Positions 11,071 to 22,700 of a stretch of 64,000 bases of DNA are shown piece after piece (position 1 is the stretch's first letter; every line of letters begins with the position of its first letter). Made by a program: the position numbers and the translations under genes. The stretch spans positions 992,001 through 1,056,000 of the forward strand of contig JAZGTN010000002.1 in NCBI GenBank assembly GCA_037783415.1. Reading direction: 5' to 3'. This DNA comes from Leptasterias polaris. Its lineage: Eukaryota; Echinodermata; Asteroidea; Forcipulatida; Asteriidae. The notes under the pieces were generated by a model. The model was given only the letters and a program-made list of their open reading frames with translations, searched no databases and was not told where the DNA came from.

Positions 11071-11576
11071 TTTCGAGTCCAGTAATTTGGGGTAGGAGTT
11101 TCAAAACAACTCTTTTTTTACTGCGACATTACGTCAGATGAACCTATATTTCTGTAGTTAGACATAGGATTGATAATGATCCAAATACCCATCACACGAG
11201 TTTGTGGAATCTAAAGGTTTATATTTATAAAACTTAATATCAGAGCCAATCATCTGTAGAAGAAAACAATTCTTTCTTAAATACTACGATGTGCTGGACA
11301 ATGTATTTTATCTTTGCAAACTTGACTCATTTATTCTTCGAAAAAGGCCTTTATAATCCAATTGTATCGTTTTGTACAATAACAACTAAGTTGAATTGAA
11401 TTGAAAAATAGAACACAAAGGGATATGTACAAAAAGGCACCCTACACAAAACACCGAAACGGAATTTCCCCAAAACACGATCACCTATTCGGATGTTTGT
11501 TCAATGGTTCGTTGCATGGTTCGTATGAAAACTGGAGGATATGAATGTACTCCGCCAAAAACCAATTGAGATCCTT

Positions 11577-12180
11577 AAAGGCAGTGTATATTTTGGGTAA
11601 TTGTTAAAAGACAAGTATACCCACTTGGTAACATAACAAACCTGTGAGAATTTGGGCTCAACTGGTCATCGAAGTTGCAACAAAATAATGAAAGGAAAAA
11701 ACACCCGTGTTGCATATAATTGTGTGCTTTCAGATCTCAAGAAAGGCTTCGTGCTTGAAGCCATTCTCAGATTCAAATTTTGTTGTGACTTCTCAAAGGA
11801 TTGTCTTTTCTAACGATGTTTTATTGCATCAACAGCTCTCCAGTGCTCTTTACCAAGTAAGTTTTTATGGTCATATAATTATTTGAGTTATACCAAAGGT
11901 AGAAACTCTCTTTAAAGGGAATGTATACGTTTGGTAATCACTCGTAAAACTAGAAGCCTACAGCAGCTTTCGATGGTAAAAAGCACATATGTCACATTGG
12001 TAATTGTCAATGACCAGTATCCACACTTGATGGGACCCAAAATACATGAAATAACAAACCTGTGAAAGTTTAAGCCTCATCAAAACTATTGCATTTCAAG
12101 CAAAAATATTTCGAAGGGAGTCTCCCACCATGACCAACTTTATACCATTGTACGTTTTGTGCAAAACTGTGGAAATTTAT
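11577..12180. mobile_element. two adjoining TTTGGTAAT-family repeat copies
   Basis: First copy from AAGGCAGTGTATATTTTGGG to about 11915, with AACCTGTGAGAATTTGGGCT inside and the end GTTATACCAAAGGTAG. The second starts at GGGAATGTATACGTTTGG and runs to about 12180. Both diverge from the other copies, and the second seems truncated. Confidence 0.6.
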
Positions 12181-13339
12181 ATTTGTACCCTTTTTGTGTA
12201 CACGTGGTGGGGTCGGGCTATGGGCAACACCTACACCTTTGGCTATTCTAGACCATGAAAGATTTCCACATTTCTGAACATTTTGGGAACGTTAGGTTCT
12301 TACATAGAATACGTCCGAGACTCAAACAGTCTATTAAGACGGGGATAATAAAACAGTTTAATTGTTTGTTGTTTGGTCGTCCCATTTGTACAAGGAAATT
12401 TAATTGTTAAACGTCACTTCTCGGGCTCCACTTCTCGGCTCCGTACATTTCGCTCTTAAATTTTCCAGTTAGATCGCTTGGATGTCGTTGTACACATGCT
12501 ATGAACCTGTTAAAATGGTATTTCACTATTTAAACAAAATGCATTTAACATTTCTTCTTATTAACGAGACATAACCAAGAAATACAATTAATTTATATGT
12601 CAAAGATCAGGTGTATGCACAACCAGCCGTCACTCCTGCCACTGAAAGTCGCAGGATCACAAACAAATTGGCCTCAGTGTTTATCTCGATGATTATTATT
12701 GTGGTGATACATGGGTTCCATAGTGATAGCTAAAAGCAAGGCAATTCATCCAGTTGTGACAAAACACGAATCAGACAGGATCGTGTGAAATATTTAGTTT
12801 AAAAGTTAATTCAAACGAAGGTCATATTATCATGTGCTCATGAACTCCGCTGTCCTTCGGGTATTAGCCAAAGTAAAGACCAAAGTTAATGGGATATTAA
12901 GAACCAAGATTCAAAACATATTGAGGGCGAAAAGTCCCTTTAACTTCAGAAAAAAGGTTCATCAAATTGACCCCAGAATTATTAACAAAAGTACTAAGTG
13001 TTGTCGTTCTTCTACTGTTTGGGAGTTCAATCTATGCTTACAACTCCTTTTGTTAGCAAAGTGGATGATCACAAAAGATGACATGAGCAGTGCAGGGAAA
13101 AAATGTTTTTCTGAACCTATTTCCGCTTTCCATATTACCACCGAGGCCTTTTTACTTTGTATCAGGATAGATAGTTCTGTCTGAGGAGGGATTTCTAAGA
13201 GTAAAACAAAATATATGTAAAATTGGAGACTCGATACATTTGAGGCTAGATTTGAAAAATTTATTCGCCCAAGGTGTGTTTCTCCGTCTATAACATACTT
13301 TTGAGAAAACACATTGACCCACACAATTAAAACTTATTG

Positions 13340-14790
13340 ACTAAGTTGCCAGATGCCATAGGAGTTGCATTAAACTAGTTTTTGTTTGATTTATGCAAAA
13401 ATATGACTTTGCTTTTACACGTTCTGCAAAGACTAAGGTCTTCTCAGAGTTAAAAGTTTCTAGTCATAAAAATACTTTTGAACGATGAAACTAGTGATTT
13501 ATTATTATTTATTTTTTTACACAGAAACGTATGCTAGTCTTGATTGGCGATGTTCGTTTTGTTAACGTAGTCGCCTATATCACAACACCAATTACTGGAG
13601 AAGGAATACTTGTATAAAAGTTAGCTTTTTCGTTTGTTTGTTGGGTTGTTTGTTCGTTCTTGTTTGTTTTTTTGTTTTTTTTAGGGGGGGTGATAATATT
13701 GACCATGATTTTGAGTATTCAAGACATATGTAACAGCATACAAGTGCACACTGTAGAGCAGACTGTTACCTATAGACTGTTCCCATGTCTCCCTATGTTA
13801 ATGGTGGACATTTCCTCGAACGATAAGCGCCAATCGTGATCAATGGCGACGAGTCGAGTGCACTCCCACAATGGCTGACCTCGGGCAGACTATGGCTGCG
13901 TGTGACATCAGTGCGGGGGTGATTTACGGTAGACTTGAAGGAACATCAAACATATATATATTTACGTGCAAATATACGTAATAAATATATAGATTTACGT
14001 AAAAGTTCACGATTTTTGTCTTAATTTACGTAAATATTTGCGAGTATTGTAAGCGCTGCGAATATTCCGTAAATATTGACGTAAATATTTTTGATTTGTG
14101 CCCCAACACGCAAATGTTTACGCAAACAGCTGCGATTAGGGACACAAATTATTTAAGTAAATATTTAATACGTAAATATTCGAGTGAATATAAATGTTTG
14201 ATGTCCTTTCAGGGCCACCACAGTAAACGCATACATTATTCGAAAGGTGGCGCAAGTTAACAACTTCCAAGATTTTTAGTTTTATATACAGAAAGAAGCA
14301 ATTAATGTAAGGCTGCTGTAAAATAACAGTTGATTATTACATATAACAACATTTTTACAACCATTTTTTTTAGACCTACAGTTTATTTCCAAACTGATGA
14401 TCCATGGTATATAGAACAGCAGCGTACAAAACGGAAAGCAGGAAATGTGAAACAAAATACTTTCAAAACAACCAACAGTACTTGGAATTTATACGACACA
14501 ATTCACCTATATAGCCACGTCCATTTCACGCAAACTAGCCCCACCTAAGTTGCCAGATGCCCTAGGAGTTGTATCGAACTAATTTGTATTTGGTTTATGC
14601 AAATTTTAAATAACATGACTTTGCTTTTACACGTTCTGCAAACACTATGGTCTAGACCTTCATCTGCCAAACTGATGATTCATGGTATAGAACAGCAGCG
14701 TACAAAACGGAAAGCAGGAAATGTCTAACAAAATACTTCAATCAACAATCAACAGTACTTGGAAGTTATACGACACAATCAGATAATGAG
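13340..14790. repeat. local duplicated blocks around a MITE
   Basis: The block starting AAGTTGCCAGATGCC occurs at 13344-13446 and again at 14549-14650. A second block starting CCAAACTGATGAT and containing AACAGCAGCGTACAAAACGG occurs at 14390-14516 and 14671-14784. Copies differ by substitutions and small gaps. No open frame of note. Confidence 0.75.
13936..14211. mobile_element. AT-rich MITE with ATTTACGTAAATA cores
   Basis: The termini TGAAGGAACATCAAACAT (left) and ATGTTTGATGTCCTTTCA (right) are inverted, with two mismatches. The inside is dominated by TTTACGTAAATA-like palindromes. About 276 bases, noncoding. Confidence 0.8.
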
Positions 14791-14984
14791 GCCATGTCCG
14801 GTGTCGAGTGAAAGTTTATAGGAACTATCCGCGTTAGGAAAACCTAACAACTATAAATGAAAATTAGATGAGTTCCATACGGTCTTAAATTCACATAAAA
14901 ATCTTGTACATGTTGTTTGTATGACTTCAAATAACAATACTGTTATTCTTGAAACAGACATACCATTTGGTCAGAACATTTGAA

Positions 14985-15190
14985 TGTTGGTTCATGTTGG
15001 CTCAGTGGTTTCTTTCCCTGCCTTTCCTCTCTGTAGACCCCGGTTCTGAATCCCACCTCAGACCTGGAACATTGCATGTGTATTAAGGGTTTAAAGTCCC
15101 TTCTTGATTGCGTGGGGTTTCCCCATTGGGTTTGCTCCCACATTTAAAACTGATAATGTTTTCTCGTTTCCCAATCACCATCCTGTTATT
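14985..15190 (+). mobile_element. tRNA-derived SINE
   Basis: The Pol III A-box-like GTTGGCTCAGTGG and B-box-like CGGTTCTGAATCCC are about 45 bases apart, followed by a body with GGGGTTTCCCCATTGGGTTT. A related copy lies inverted at 15385-15602, and fragments at about 45265 and 59165 share ACCTCTTTGGACCCCGGTT. Confidence 0.65.
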
Positions 15191-15384
15191 GGCGTGTGCG
15201 CTGTTGGGTGTGGAATGAAATACATGACCAATGTTGCGTATAACCATCATGTTGAGTGGATGATTTTTGAAGACTAAGTTAGGGATTGTCTCATAACCTA
15301 AATCACCAGGCAGTATGACTTAAGAGAGAGATTGACTATTTATCAATTGCATATCATGTTGTCAATGTATGGTAATAAAACTAA

Positions 15385-15602
15385 TTTCAGCCCGCAGTCC
15401 TGAAGACACGTGGAAAGAAGACGATGAAGAAATTATCAGTTTGAGGTGTGGAAGGAAAACTCCAAAATATGAAGAAACAAATGTAATCAGGCAGGGACGT
15501 AAAAACCCCAATCCACATGAGAGGCTTCGGTCCGATGTGGGATTCGAACCGGGGGACCTCAGAGATGAAAGGCAGGGTTTGATACCACTATTGCCGTCTT
15601 GA
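15385..15602 (-). mobile_element. tRNA-derived SINE, minus orientation
   Basis: The complement contains CCCTGCCTTTCATCTCTG, then the B-box-like CCCGGTTCGAATCCCAC, then a body like that of the SINE at 14985-15190 (TTTGGAGTTTTCCTTCCACA). No coding function; an open frame through it is accidental. Confidence 0.65.
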
Positions 15603-15735
15603 AACCCATGGTCGGTTATCTAAAGACCCTTCTCAGATGACGTCATTATTTTGTTATGCATGCGTTGTACTCCAGCATGACAGACCTCCCGCACGGCTAT
15701 AAATAGAAATATGACGTCAGTGAGAAGGGTATAAT

Positions 15736-16040
15736 TTGTAAGTCTCGCGCGTATTCGAATATTTTGGAACCACTTTGGTCCCACGTACATAGACCCCTTG
15801 CATAACGCGGAACGCTAAATGGACCCTGAGGTCACGCACACTATTTTACGCACAAAGAACACCTATCGTCCAATCATCTGCCTCCTTTGACCTCAGTGAG
15901 GGCGCTTTTTGGCTTCAGTGAGGGCGCTTTTTTAGCGTGTGACGTCATATGCAAGGGGTCTATTGCTCTCACATTAAGTCTAAACAAACTCGCGTAATTT
16001 TAACGGGTCTCAATATCCAAATACGCGCGAGACTTGCAAA
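15736..16040. mobile_element. nested MITEs
   Basis: The outer arms GTAAGTCTCGCGCGTATTC (15738 on) and GCGCGAGACTTGCAAA (to 16040) are inverted. Inside is a second element with perfect 15-base termini, TAGACCCCTTGCATA at 15790-15804 and TATGCAAGGGGTCTA at 15948-15962. The inner part repeats CAGTGAGGGCGCTTTTT twice. Related single ends occur near 17425 (GCAAGGGGTCTA) and 23508 (TAGACCCCTTCCATGCG). Confidence 0.8.
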
Positions 16041-17473
16041 GTCATTCACGGTAATATAATCTACCACGGTTAACTACTTTCTATACTGTGTACAGACAAA
16101 TAAATCAAATGTCGAGGCTATGACAATAAGGTCACTGATTAGCAAAGTCATTGTACAGTTGTACATAATGTCAATTAAGAGACAGATACCATATCTTGTA
16201 CGCACTAGCAATCCAGACTGCTGTCTGCTATTTTTAGTAATTTGACCATGTGGTACCAGACTATTTTCCCACAAAGCCCCGGTCTGGTTATTTATAGTTG
16301 TCTGACTAGGAGACCAAAAAGCTTCACTTATTATGAAAGCTTAAATGAATTATATTATTTCTTTGCAAGTATACAAGAAGTTATACAAGAAGTCCAAACT
16401 GATTATGGTTTTCGGTTTAATGTCTCTCTCTATTATCTATAGTTTACCTGAGTGGAATTGGGTTCGGAACTAAATTCAACTCCACGGCGGTAGATAAATG
16501 CTAGGACGAGTTCTTTCAGAACAAAGCAAGAGTGGTTCTTACTATATTAAACTGTACATAAAGCAGATACTTTGATATGGTTTTCCGTACTCCATCCACC
16601 ATACAATGCCCCCAAGATATATTCATCTTGCCCAAACTGGCGACCTTGGAACGTCCTCTTTGCAAGCAAAACTAACTATAATGGTTCGAAACTAATGACG
16701 GTTTCTAACTGATATTAGATATTGCTAACTGTTTCTCCAGTTTTTATTTCTAAAGTAAAGATGCGGGTTTCATTCCATTCATTCAATTCAGTTATTATTA
16801 TTCATCACGATATTAAAATATGATATTCCACATCCAACACACTAGGTGTTTTAACAACCCACTCTTTGAATAATTAGATTTAGAAGATTCAGTTTCTGTC
16901 ACGAAGCCTGCTAATTTTATGAAATCTCTTTGCAGGATCGTTCATGATTTATAGAACCCTTGCATTATGGTTTCATAAGCTCAAACAGTGCCCACACTGA
17001 GGGTAATGGAAGAGCAAATAGACATTTCCATTGTTGATAAACAAAGTGCATCGGTTGGCATGGACGGCCGAATGTTAGCAAAAAAATCAATCGTGTTAAA
17101 ACAAATTAAGACAAAATTCAAAATTTTCTGTAAAGATGAACTGAAATACCTCCCATGATTGGTTGATTTGTTTCCAACAAATTCAACACTATTTTGAATA
17201 TTGTGTAACAGTGCTACAAACTATGGCTATATGTTTTTGATTTGCAGTTATGGCTTTCCATAGTTTTCCAACCTCGATTGGCAAAAAACTCGGGCTGTGA
17301 CGTTGCAATAGAAGGGTTTATAATTGGCTGAGATTCGTGCGTAGTGCGTATAACTATGCCCTATTAATCGTTTGCACGTTTCCGTTGCTTGACCTCAGCA
17401 AGAGTGTGGCCTTTGCAAGGGGTCTAACAAAACTAAATGAGAGGAATGAATGTACCTTGCCCAAAACCATGTA
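16041..17473. other. intergenic, 3' flank of receptor gene B
   Basis: AT-rich. One MITE end near 17260-17432 resembles the inner element at 15790. No exon recognised. Confidence 0.5.
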
Positions 17474-18231
17474 TCACACTTCCAAATGTTGGTAGTTGTC
17501 GTTTTTATTTTGTCCAGAAAGGGCACCACCATGCGACGCCTTATACGAATCTCTCACTAAGTGGTCGTAGGAGGAGGAGGTTGTTTGCTCGGCCCCGGTG
17601 GTCTTTGGGCTGAGGCAAGAGCAACCGGGGGTTTCGGACTCACCTTGCACATTAAATGTGGCAGGATGCATCACCCCTTCAACCTCGTTTCTATCGGGTT
17701 GTTCATCTGGGGACTTGTGATCTATATTATTTGGAAGTAGTGGAAAATATATATTAGTCTCTTCTTTTTTATTAGTAAGAACCTCTTTCAATGAGGATGC
17801 CACACCGCCTTCATGAGGCACAGCAGCAACCTCGTACCCAGAGGCTTCATTTGGTGTCTCTTGTTCCTCAGTTGGGATCAATGTAAAGTAAACAGTGTCG
17901 TTACCCTCAGTTGAACGACCCCCCGATGAAGAGTCAGTCACCTCAACTACTGCATCGACGGTTCTTTCGTCTTCACCCGTCACTCTATTGTCCTCTTCTT
18001 TTACTGGTACTTCTTGACCTTGGGTTTCTTGAGCGTCCTCAGTAACGCCATCCTTCTCTGGAGATGACGCCTTTCTTGGTACATTATGGTGGGAGCTCCC
18101 CTCTCCGTCGTCTACGTAATCGTATGCGTGGATTTCTGCACTTTGATTCGGTGACAGGTGGTCGTACGCGTATGAGTAACCAACACTGCCACCTAGTGTT
18201 GGTGGTTCGGGTAACTGCGCTCTGTTCGAAC
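17474..18231 (-). CDS. receptor gene B, exon 6: cytoplasmic tail
   Basis: 252 codons after the phase-1 acceptor ATTTAG. It opens NRAQLPEPPTLGG, then YSYAYDHL. Acidic, with YDYV, YFTL, YFPL, YDHL and a terminal NYQHLEV. The 22-residue gap between the last two motifs is too long for a classical ITAM. S-S-Y-D-H-L fits an ITIM-like consensus. Confidence 0.85.
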
Positions 18232-21200
18232 CTAAATCAAGCAAGATCCAAAACAGACACAAAATGATTTTGGATATTTAGTAAACTAAATTATTCTTTG
18301 ACGTTTGGTTTTAAGTTAACATTGGACAGATCGGAACTCACACCATTATTCGTTTGCTACCCGCCAAAAGGCAAGTTGCGGAGATAATTAAAATTGCGCC
18401 ATGTTTTATTCTAACAAAAAATCCAAAAACAGTGTTGGATCATCGTGGCTGTGTGGTAGGAGATCCTGACTTGAGTTTTTTATATCAGTACTTACCATTA
18501 GCTGCCAATTCGACATCTGACGAGACCCTGTGTTAAAGCAACAACACCAACAAGTGAATTAGTTTTATTCAAAATTGCTCTTTCCTTCAGATTGTTTGTT
18601 CACTGTAAAGTGTGATTTTGTGTTGTTTGTATTTCAACAAATTAAAGGGTTGTTGTATTGACCTTTGACAGATTGGGAACTGATTGTTATTTCGACACTG
18701 CAATATTGTACTGATGTTTTTTTTTAAATAATAATATTCTCTCTGATGTTCGTTGTTTATTTAATTCTTCATTTGCATATTATTTTATTGTATTGTATTT
18801 TATATTTTTAAGTTATTATTATTATTCTTTTTTGTTATACTAATAACAATCATACATAACTTACATAGATGGCTGTCCGGACGAGTGTCCTCGTCTTTGA
18901 AGGTACAAAACGACGGCACCGACAATGACAAGCAGGAGTACCAGGGACAAGATCCAGCCTAGAATAATGGCTGTCACGTTAACCTCGTTCTCATCTCCAT
19001 CATCATCAACGCATCTTTGGGGTGGGAGGAGAACAAATTAAGTTGAGTGCTGCCTAGGGTGCATTCTTTATTTACTACTCTTCATAAACAGGGTATACTT
19101 TTGGTAATTGTTAAAGACCTTGGTGTACCTCAACATACTTATAAAATAACAACTTGTGAAAGTTTGGGCTCAAGTTTGTCATCGAGGTTGCAAAAAATAT
19201 GAACGAAAAAATACCCTTGTTGCATAGAATTGTGTGCTTTCAGGTGCCTGAGAATGGCTCAAATAAAAAATGTTGGGAGAAAACCTACCTCTTTCTGTAA
19301 TTATAAAACTTCAAAGGGTGCCACTTCTAACAATGTTTTTTGAAATCGACAGCTCTCTAGGGCTCATTACCTATGGTCTCAACTTGTGGAGTAATTACCA
19401 AAATTACACCTTGTCTTTAAGTTAGGAATTCTGCCTGTGGCACCATAATGCAAATTGTATTTTCATTTGGGTCTCTTTATAATGACCGATTAATCACTGA
19501 ACGTGAATGGGTTGTATTTCATTTGCGATTGTACACACCAACACTTTATAACGCAAGATTTGAAGTCAATGATCTGACGTACACTATTAATTGCACGTGT
19601 ATATTAAAGCACGTAAACAAAATCCGATGATCAATCAATTTGTGACTAATCCGTGGCCGAGCGGATAAGAACACCGGACTCAAGCTCTCGGTGTTTCTGT
19701 TCAGCAGAGTGTGGGTTCGAGTCCCGGTCGTGACACTTGTGTCCTTAATAAGCAGAACACTTAACCATTATTGCTGCGTCCTTCGGATGGGACGTAAAGC
19801 CGTAGGTCCTGTGTGTTGTGTAATGCTTGTAAAGAACCCAGTGCACTTATCGTAAAGAGAAGGGGTTCGCCCCGGTGTTCCTGGTTTGATTGGCTGCAAA
19901 TTGCGCCACAGCACCTTGTAAACCATTACATGGTGCTATGAAGGAAAAAGTTCGCATACTTCAAAAACGTAGCGCTTTGATACGCCCCAGGGGTGTGATA
20001 GAGCGCTATATAAGAACCAATTAATAATATTATTCGATTGAAGAGAAGTGGCTCACTATTGAAGTAGCTCGTTCTGGTTGAATTCAGTAAACTAAGCTTA
20101 AAGACCTACTTGAACGAAAACGGCAACACGTGGTCTTTGCTGAAAATCATTTTTTTAAATTGCAATCAATGAGGAAATTGGCTTCACATATGAGATTAAG
20201 CAAAGTTTAATTGTGTAAAAAACATATCATTTTGAATTCTCTTCTCTCAGCTGGTGCTTTTTAGAAAGATTCGCAAAAAGCCATGTTACGTCATCACTTA
20301 TACGTCATATGTGGGAACTCCGTTAATTTGTTTAGCCGCTTTGTTGCAGAATGGAGGTATGAAAAAGCAATATCCCACATATGACATCAAAGTGTTAGTT
20401 TCAGATTGGAGCCTAATTGTGTGATCAAAAGGTACGACAAAATCAGAAGAGTTCAAATTCAAAACTACTTTTAATATGATAAACAAACACATTATAAATA
20501 AGTTCAAATAGCATTCTCATTAAAACAAATCCTTCGCTCAAGTCGTTGTTTTAAATGTGGCTTCTCGTTTGAAAGTAACGAAGATCGTGCAGCCATTTTG
20601 AATACCAAATTGATCGATCATTGTAATAATTTGAATCGCTTACCTGTTTAAATTGGCCAAATGGTCTCGACAGATACAACTGGCATGTTCCTTGTTGTCT
20701 CCGGGTTCACAGGTGCTATTTTGGCAAGTGACATCGTTGTGATGTAAACACAGATTTTCTTTACGCAAACCTTGAGTACCTAAAATATTGTTTGATGTTC
20801 AAAGGGGGGAAAATCATTGTTACTTCGGTATAGTTCTAAACTAATTGAGATCTGTCGGGTTTATAAACGCAGAGTCTAACCAAGCTGCTAGCCAAATTAT
20901 CAAGAAAAATACAATAAAAGTCACCCGTGAAAGTTTCAGCTGAATACAATGCCAATGTGGTATTTTCATCAAGAACGCCAAATTCATCCCTGATTAGCGT
21001 TGTTTGGGACCAACCTTATCTCTGGCCGATGAGGGCAGCCTTCAAACTGACACCCCGTACATATCCAACAGTCGCCTGCAGGCGATCTTTTGGGATTCAA
21101 TTTTCCCGACGTACTTTTATTGAATTCTACTCAATGGGTACAGTTCAAACGAAACCATTTCGCAGGATGCCTACTACAATCACCGTCTCGATAAACGGCA

Positions 21201-22700
21201 ATAGGCTTTCGGATAAAAAGTACAGATTAGTTTGGGGCTCAAAGTGTGACCCTACCTTGGAGTAACAATAGGAGGTGAACGTAAATTAGTATGCTTACAT
21301 TGCGCTGCATTTGAAGAAGTAAACAAACACTTATATACCTGTTTATGTGTGTCGTGATGTCATTTTTAGCCTTCGAGAAAGACTCTGCTAAGGTCGAAAC
21401 GTCTGCAACGTCAGGCCATTAACAATGTTTTGAAAAATACAGTTCGAACAAAATAATTATACATGATTATGAACTGATGTTTGACATTTTTAAGTATATT
21501 TTGTAGGCCTACCTGGATATTCTAAACATTGCAGACAATTATCAGCAACACAGATATGTTGGCAATGAGAAATCACATTGACACAACATTGGTTCAATCC
21601 TAGTTCCTTGTCACATCTGGAAAATAAAAAAAAAACAGACTGTGTAACAACAAATCAAAAGAAAGGACTCATGGAATGTCATGGCCGGCAGTCTCGATGC
21701 GCCGGACTTGGTCATAGTAATAATGGAGTCTTGTAAAGCGCACATATCCACCAATAATGCGCTCAAGGCGCTAGAATAAAGAGAAACCCTTATGAGACAG
21801 ATTTTAAAGTTTATGAAATATGAGACCTATGTAACAAATGTATAACTTACTATAAGGCCTTACAAGCTGCTGCGGCGCATTCGGCAGCCATTGCTATAGA
21901 CACACCGGGGAATTACACATACACTGCACAACACAAGGGACCAGGCCCGTTCCCGGGGAGGGGGGGGGGGGGGGGGGGGGGTCGGATGTTGACACGGTCT
22001 GCATGTTAATGAAATGACCGTGAGGTATTTGCTGCTTCGTCAATTTATTATACAAATGATGACGTCATAATATTTGAAAGGGCCCTGTGGCACGTTTAAG
22101 ATTCAGTTAATTTTCAGAAACTTATCTATTCATTGTATTTTGACCAAAATGATACACAACAGTTGTAACATAATGGTAGATTAAAATAATATGAAATCTG
22201 AAGGCACAAAATATGCCGTTTTCAATGAAAGTTAGTGTTAAAAAATAAGGTAGGCCTAACTGTTTTCTGCACGTTGAGAAAATCATGTGTTACAGTGTCC
22301 CAGAAGAGCCATTATTAACAATCAGATTTACGTGTACACACCCCCCTCAGATCATTCGCAATAAGCATTTCAAAACTGTACCATATGGCAGTAATTTATT
22401 TCATCTGTGTCTGACGTCATACGCAAAGCTTGTGTCTGCTTTATTACAGACACAAGTCAGATGCAATCGCGTGGGTCAGCGTATTAAGGAATTAACAAAA
22501 TCCCCTAATTTTGTTCACAGGTCTGCCGCTGGAAAGTTCACTTACCTTTTACAGAATACGTTTGTAGTTGTATAAATCTCTCCATCTTCAGAGTTGGATG
22601 CTGCACAGGTACATCTAAGCATCCACACACTTAACGACAGCAAAAAGACAAACACTTTATCCCCCAAAGCGCGTGTCGTGGGTCCCAGTCCCGTCTGCAT
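17474..22700 (-). CDS. receptor gene B: six-exon type I membrane protein with multi-YxxL tail
   Basis: Exons on the minus strand: 22700-22546, 21616-21513, 20779-20644, 19014-18865, 18527-18496, 18231-17474. Phases 2, 1, 2, 2, 1; open frame of 444 codons plus stop. Same plan as gene A: signal peptide, Cys-rich module, EGF-like module, transmembrane helix, linker, tail. This member has the cleanest EGF spacing (C-x7-C-x4-C-x10-C-x-C-x9-C), the last Cys crossing into exon 4. The tail has YFTL, YFPL, YDHL and YQHL plus a juxtamembrane YSYAYDHL. It diverges strongly from C to E outside these motifs, so it belongs to an older branch, nearer to A. Role inferred as for A. Confidence 0.82.
18496..18527 (-). 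CDS. receptor gene B, exon 5: linker
   Basis: A 32-base exon between ACACAG and GTAAGT. It encodes VSSDVELAAN with phase 2 in and 1 out. The SSDV/DVSSV flavour is shared with the linkers of C to E. Confidence 0.75.
18865..19014 (-). CDS. receptor gene B, exon 4: last EGF-like Cys and transmembrane helix
   Basis: A 150-base exon, phase 2 at both ends. It begins CVDDDGDENEVN (acidic, very short stalk), then a hydrophobic helix (IILGWILSLVLLLVIVGAVV) and the basic stop LQRRGH. The ILGxxxSLxLLxVIxGAVV pattern matches gene A. Confidence 0.85.
19085..19425. mobile_element. dispersed TTTGGTAAT-family repeat in intron 3 of gene B
   Basis: Runs from GGGTATACTTTTGGTAATTG to ACCAAAATTACACCTTGTC. It contains AACTTGTGAAAGTTTGGGCT and GTGTGCTTTCAG, the blocks seen at 11577 and 46845. 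Confidence 0.75.
19648..20034 (+). mobile_element. tRNA-derived SINE, full-length-looking
   Basis: The head CCGTGGCCGAGCGGATAAG (A box) and GGGTTCGAGTCCCGG (B box) resembles a class II tRNA such as Leu or Ser. The body includes GTCCTTCGGATGGGACGTAA, and the tail is GAGCGCTATATAAG followed by AT-rich repeats. Two younger, shorter relatives lie at 31521-31780 and 49488-49750. Confidence 0.85.
20644..20779 (-). CDS. receptor gene B, exon 3: EGF-like module
   Basis: A 136-base exon, phase 1 in and 2 out. Five cysteines in CLHHNDVTCQNSTC and ASCIC; the sixth is the first Cys of exon 4. Spacing C-x7-C-x4-C-x10-C-x-C-x9-C falls within the EGF range. It lacks the CGY-DA-VCQY core of A, C and D. Confidence 0.82.
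20780..21512. other. intron 2 of gene B
   Basis: A plus-strand open stretch at 20927-21265 is not supported as coding. At 21371-21412, TCGAGAAAGACTCTGCTAAG followed by GTCGAAACGTC resembles a retroelement untranslated region, from memory. Confidence 0.4.
21513..21616 (-). CDS. receptor gene B, exon 2: Cys-rich module
   Basis: A 104-base exon, phase 2 in and 1 out (acceptor TTCCAG, donor GTAGGC). Encodes NQCCVNVISHCQHICVADNC and a further QC. It joins exon 1 as FCKRCDK, giving about eight cysteines in the module. Matches gene A exon 2 in the CQxIC...NC...C pattern. Confidence 0.8.
21617..22545. other. intron 1 of gene B
   Basis: Contains a poly-G run at about 21958-21980, preceded by CCAGGCCCGTTCCCGG. 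That resembles the left end of the MITE at 43221 (CAGGCCCGTAACCGG). No exon seen. Confidence 0.5.
22546..22700 (-). CDS. receptor gene B, exon 1: signal peptide
   Basis: ATG at 22700. MQTGLGP leads into the hydrophobic core KVFVFLLSLSVWML and a likely cleavage after TCAA. The exon ends FCK at a phase-2 GTAAGT donor, matching gene A (TGLGP, KVFV, LCK). Confidence 0.83.

Larger units (their letters stand above)
9698..13339. other. intergenic between genes A and B, first part
   Basis: No exon supported. Near 10339-10441 a hairpin-forming stretch pairs CATAATCACGGGGTGAAATC with GATTTTACCCAGAATTATG. The TTTGGTAAT repeats at 10697-11070 and 11577-12180 are listed separately. The rest is AT-rich unique-looking sequence. 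Confidence 0.5.

Noticed and set aside
12834..13324. Overlapping 116-120-codon frames on both strands
   Set aside because: No homology to the receptor family, no domain, and no convincing start; chance frames in AT-rich DNA.
19651..19735. Functional tRNA gene
   Set aside because: A and B boxes are present, but the acceptor stem does not pair and a SINE body and tail follow; it is a tRNA-derived SINE.
20927..21265. 112-codon plus-strand open stretch in intron 2 of gene B
   Set aside because: No ATG start, no recognisable domain, and antisense inside a supported intron. Could be an old transposon fragment.
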